Origin: JADZAI01 sp964390465
GTDB taxonomy: Bacteria; Pseudomonadota; Alphaproteobacteria; Micropepsales; Micropepsaceae
Direction of reading: 5' to 3'
Assembly: GCA_964390465.1 (NCBI GenBank)
Contig: CAYMIJ010000007.1
Location: forward strand, 1-64,000
DNA: 64,000 nt
In this document: piece after piece, positions 62,076-64,000 of the stretch
How the letters are laid out: each line of letters begins with the position of its first letter
Numbering within the stretch: position 1 is the first letter of the stretch
Position numbers and translations under genes: made by a program
Notes under the pieces: generated by a model
What the model saw: only the letters and a program-made list of their open reading frames with translations
Told to the model about the DNA's origin: nothing
Databases searched by the model: none

Positions 62076-63179
62076 TTATCGGCCGGGCTTGAACTCCGGC
62101 AGCTCGCGCACGATCGACTGCGACAGCCATTGGCGGAACTTGCGCATAGCGGTGTCGGCCCAGCGGTCGGCTCGTGCCGTCATGACATAATCACCCGGCA
62201 CATCCGGAAAGGCCTTGTTGCCCTTGCCGACCTGAACGAGCTGGCCTGAGACGAGATCGTCACGCGCCACAAGTCCGTTGATGAGTGTGATGCCGCGTCC
62301 GCGTCGTGCCGCATCCAGCGTCAGGTGGCCCTGCCACAGCTTTGGACCCTGCAGATCGCCTTGGGCATCTACCCCACATGCTTGTAGCCACTGCACCCAG
62401 TTTAAGGGCGAGCTTTCGTGAAGCAAGGTGTGCTTCAGTAGATCAGATGGCTTCTCAATAACGGCCGCCTTATCGAGATAGGATGCTGATGCCACAGCAA
62501 TGATCGGGGCCACGGCGATGGTCGTGCTTCGCAACAGGTTGGAAACATCGGGCCGTTCATCATAGCGGGCAAAGAAGCGGATATCGACATCGGCTTCATG
62601 GGACGAGAAATCCGGGCTTGTATCTGTCGGGCGCAGTTCAATTTCCAGCGCCGAGTGCATGCGCTCAAATGCCCCCAAATGGCTTGAGAACCAGTAAAGC
62701 GCGAAACCCGGCGTCGACCAGATATGCAGGCGGTTGTGATACCCGTTGGAGACGAGATCAGTCGTCGCCTGACCGATATGGTCCAGCGCCTGTCCGATCC
62801 GCTGGTGATAGGATTTGCCGGTTTCAGTCAACACGATGCCGCTTGCACCGCGCTCCACAAGACGCACGCCCAGCCATGTTTCCAGCGAGCGCAGATGGCG
62901 ACTGACCACGGCGTGATTGCGCTCCAGAAACTGCGCTGCACGTCGGATACCGCCCAGCCGCGCGACAGCATCAAAAACGCGCAAGGCCTCGAAAGGCGGC
63001 ATCGACTTGCGGTCAGGCGGACGGCGTTGTTGTGCCAATTCTTTCATACGCAGGCGATCAGCAGATACGATATAGGCGTCATTGCCGTGCGGGGCAGAAG
63101 GAGGAAGGTGGTGCATCTCTAACACCATGTCAACGATCTCCGGGCTGGTCAGAAACTCGAAATGAAAGCCTGATTTCAT
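62076..63179 (-). CDS. LysR-family transcriptional regulator
   Basis: A 367-residue LysR-type regulator with an N-terminal extension of about 50 residues before the helix-turn-helix. The HTH is PPFEALRVFDAVARLGGIRRAAQFLERNHAVVSRHLRSLE (in part: GGIRRAAQFLERNHAVVSR). The substrate domain follows, with LTETGKSYHQRIGQAL and the effector region to the C-terminus. The ATG at 63179 has AAAGG upstream; ATGs at about 63110 and 63043 would remove most of the extension. It is divergent from the POT transporter and convergent with the serine hydrolase (6 bases apart), so it probably regulates one or both. Confidence 0.9.
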   Translation of the reverse strand: MKSGFHFEFLTSPEIVDMVLEMHHLPPSAPHGNDAYIVSADRLRMKELAQQRRPPDRKSMPPFEALRVFDAVARLGGIRRAAQFLERNHAVVSRHLRSLETWLGVRLVERGASGIVLTETGKSYHQRIGQALDHIGQATTDLVSNGYHNRLHIWSTPGFALYWFSSHLGAFERMHSALEIELRPTDTSPDFSSHEADVDIRFFARYDERPDVSNLLRSTTIAVAPIIAVASASYLDKAAVIEKPSDLLKHTLLHESSPLNWVQWLQACGVDAQGDLQGPKLWQGHLTLDAARRGRGITLINGLVARDDLVSGQLVQVGKGNKAFPDVPGDYVMTARADRWADTAMRKFRQWLSQSIVRELPEFKPGR

Positions 63180-63249
63180 GCAGACCTTTCACGCCACTGA
63201 TTGAGACTGGTGAGCAGAGATCGCCACTAGGCGCTAAACATCCGGCGGG

Positions 63250-63271
63250 TGGTGACGAGACAGCATCACCA
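63250..63271. promoter_or_regulatory. inverted repeat in LysR-transporter divergent region
   Basis: TGGTGA-N10-TCACCA, a perfect 6-bp dyad lying between the divergent LysR and POT genes. Its spacing suits a LysR-type operator. Confidence 0.45.
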
Positions 63272-63316
63272 TCGCTGGCCTAGTCGCCAGCCCACCCCCG
63301 CATGATCACCTAGTGT

Positions 63317-63339
63317 ACAGGCAGGCCGCGAATGCCTGT
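63317..63339. repeat. inverted repeat before the POT transporter gene
   Basis: ACAGGCA-N9-TGCCTGT, 22 bases before the transporter ATG. It could form a stem-loop in the leader or act as a second operator. Confidence 0.35.
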
Positions 63340-63360
63340 CATGCATCCAAAGGAACCCCC

Positions 63361-64000
63361 ATGCCGGCTAGTCAGCCTGATGTTGTCGTTTTGCCGCGCG
63401 AACATCTCCTCGATGCAATGCCGGAATCGTTTGGCCACCCGCGAGGCCTCTGGGTCATCGTCTTCACTGAAGCCTGGGAGCGATTCTCATTTTACGGCAT
63501 GCAGGCATTGCTTGTGCTCTACATGGCTGGACATCTGTTCCTGCCGGAAAATGTTGGCAACGTTGCAGGCTTTGGCGGCTTCCGCAGTTTCATAGAGGGA
63601 TTGTTCGGCACACTTTCGACGCAGGCATTCGCTTCGCAGGTGTTCGGACTCTATGTCGGCTTTGTCTACTTCACGCCGGTATTGGGTGGATGGCTGGGTG
63701 ACCGATTTCTGGGGCGCACCCGGGCTGTGATGATCGGCGCGCTCAGCATGGCTGCGGGCCACTTCCTGATGGCATTTGAAACCAGTTTTCTCATTGCACT
63801 GTTGCTGCTCATCATCGGATCAGGATTTCTGAAAGGCAATCTTGCCGCTCAGGTCGGTCAACTCTACGCAACCGCTGATGGGCGACGTGATACCGGCTAT
63901 TCGCTCTACGTCATGGCCATCAATGTCGGCGCGTTCATTGCACCGCTTGTATGCGGCACGCTGGGCGAACTTGTTGGCTGGCACTATGGATTTGGCGCGG
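63361..64000 (+). CDS. POT-family proton-dependent peptide transporter, N-terminal part
   Basis: Proton-coupled di/tripeptide transporter of the POT (PTR2) family, cut by the window end; about 213 residues are visible. The E-x-x-E-R motif appears as TEAWERFSFYGM in the first helix, where it couples protons to peptide. GGWLGDRFLGRTRAVMIGA and GSGFLKGNLAAQVG correspond to family helices 3-4. AAAGGAA precedes the ATG at 63361. It is divergent from the LysR gene and adjoins the amide/peptide catabolic genes, which fits peptide uptake. Confidence 0.92.
   Translation, partial: MPASQPDVVVLPREHLLDAMPESFGHPRGLWVIVFTEAWERFSFYGMQALLVLYMAGHLFLPENVGNVAGFGGFRSFIEGLFGTLSTQAFASQVFGLYVGFVYFTPVLGGWLGDRFLGRTRAVMIGALSMAAGHFLMAFETSFLIALLLLIIGSGFLKGNLAAQVGQLYATADGRRDTGYSLYVMAINVGAFIAPLVCGTLGELVGWHYGFGA

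Overview
The window is a GC-rich piece of chromosome from a free-living, facultatively anaerobic or denitrifying alphaproteobacterium. It carries a complete ccoNOQP-ccoGHIS set, a narKGHJI operon with a NarK1-NarK2-type fusion and an FNR-family regulator without iron-sulfur cysteines, a phasin, a formate-tetrahydrofolate ligase and a large outer-membrane TonB receptor. This mix recalls Caulobacterales, Hyphomonadaceae, Micropepsaceae or Paracoccus-like lineages. The genus cannot be fixed from the sequence alone. No rRNA, tRNA or CRISPR array was seen.

Layout. 1-6.8 kb: the cbb3 cytochrome oxidase operon (ccoN is cut by the window edge) followed by its assembly operon ccoGHIS. 7.2-16.5 kb: a beta-oxidation block with two adjacent acyl-CoA dehydrogenases, a bifunctional hydratase/dehydrogenase and a thiolase, resembling the pim (dicarboxylic acid) type. 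An Old Yellow Enzyme, an epoxide-hydrolase-like protein, an S58 peptidase and a DUF983 protein are embedded in it. An FNR-type box lies upstream of the first gene. 16.6-23.6 kb: mixed housekeeping and catabolic genes (fhs, a GH5 glycosidase, a carotenoid-cleavage-type oxygenase and small membrane or secreted proteins). 23.7-28.8 kb: three consecutive paralogous oligopeptide-binding proteins without a permease, one with its own C-terminal membrane anchor. 28.8-34.3 kb: a TonB-dependent receptor divergent from a TPR plus Asp/Asn beta-hydroxylase protein, then a VOC protein. 34.3-38.8 kb: SppA, phasin with a palindromic upstream site, PP2C phosphatase and a glycosyltransferase.

39.1-52.65 kb is a nitrate-respiration unit: a regulator divergent from narK-narG-narH-narJ-narI-ppiC-moaB, with mobA convergent at the end. 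Two FNR-type boxes lie in the divergent promoter region. The unit is flanked by a repeat-rich, gene-poor scar (39.1-39.45 kb) on one side and a frameshifted IS5-family transposase (51.9-52.65 kb) on the other, which suggests a transferable module. The regulator and the boxes could link the nar genes with the site near 7.16 kb.

52.8-64 kb is an accessory catabolic region. It holds an exported amidohydrolase with a beta-propeller, a lipoprotein with a formylglycine-generating-enzyme fold lacking the catalytic cysteines, and an NTF2-like protein. After these come an esterase, a class III aminotransferase and a PaiB-like FMN protein on the minus strand, divergent from a NylB-like serine hydrolase, then a LysR regulator divergent from a POT-family peptide transporter that runs off the end. 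Together these look like uptake and breakdown of a small amide or peptide-like compound; the substrate is unknown.
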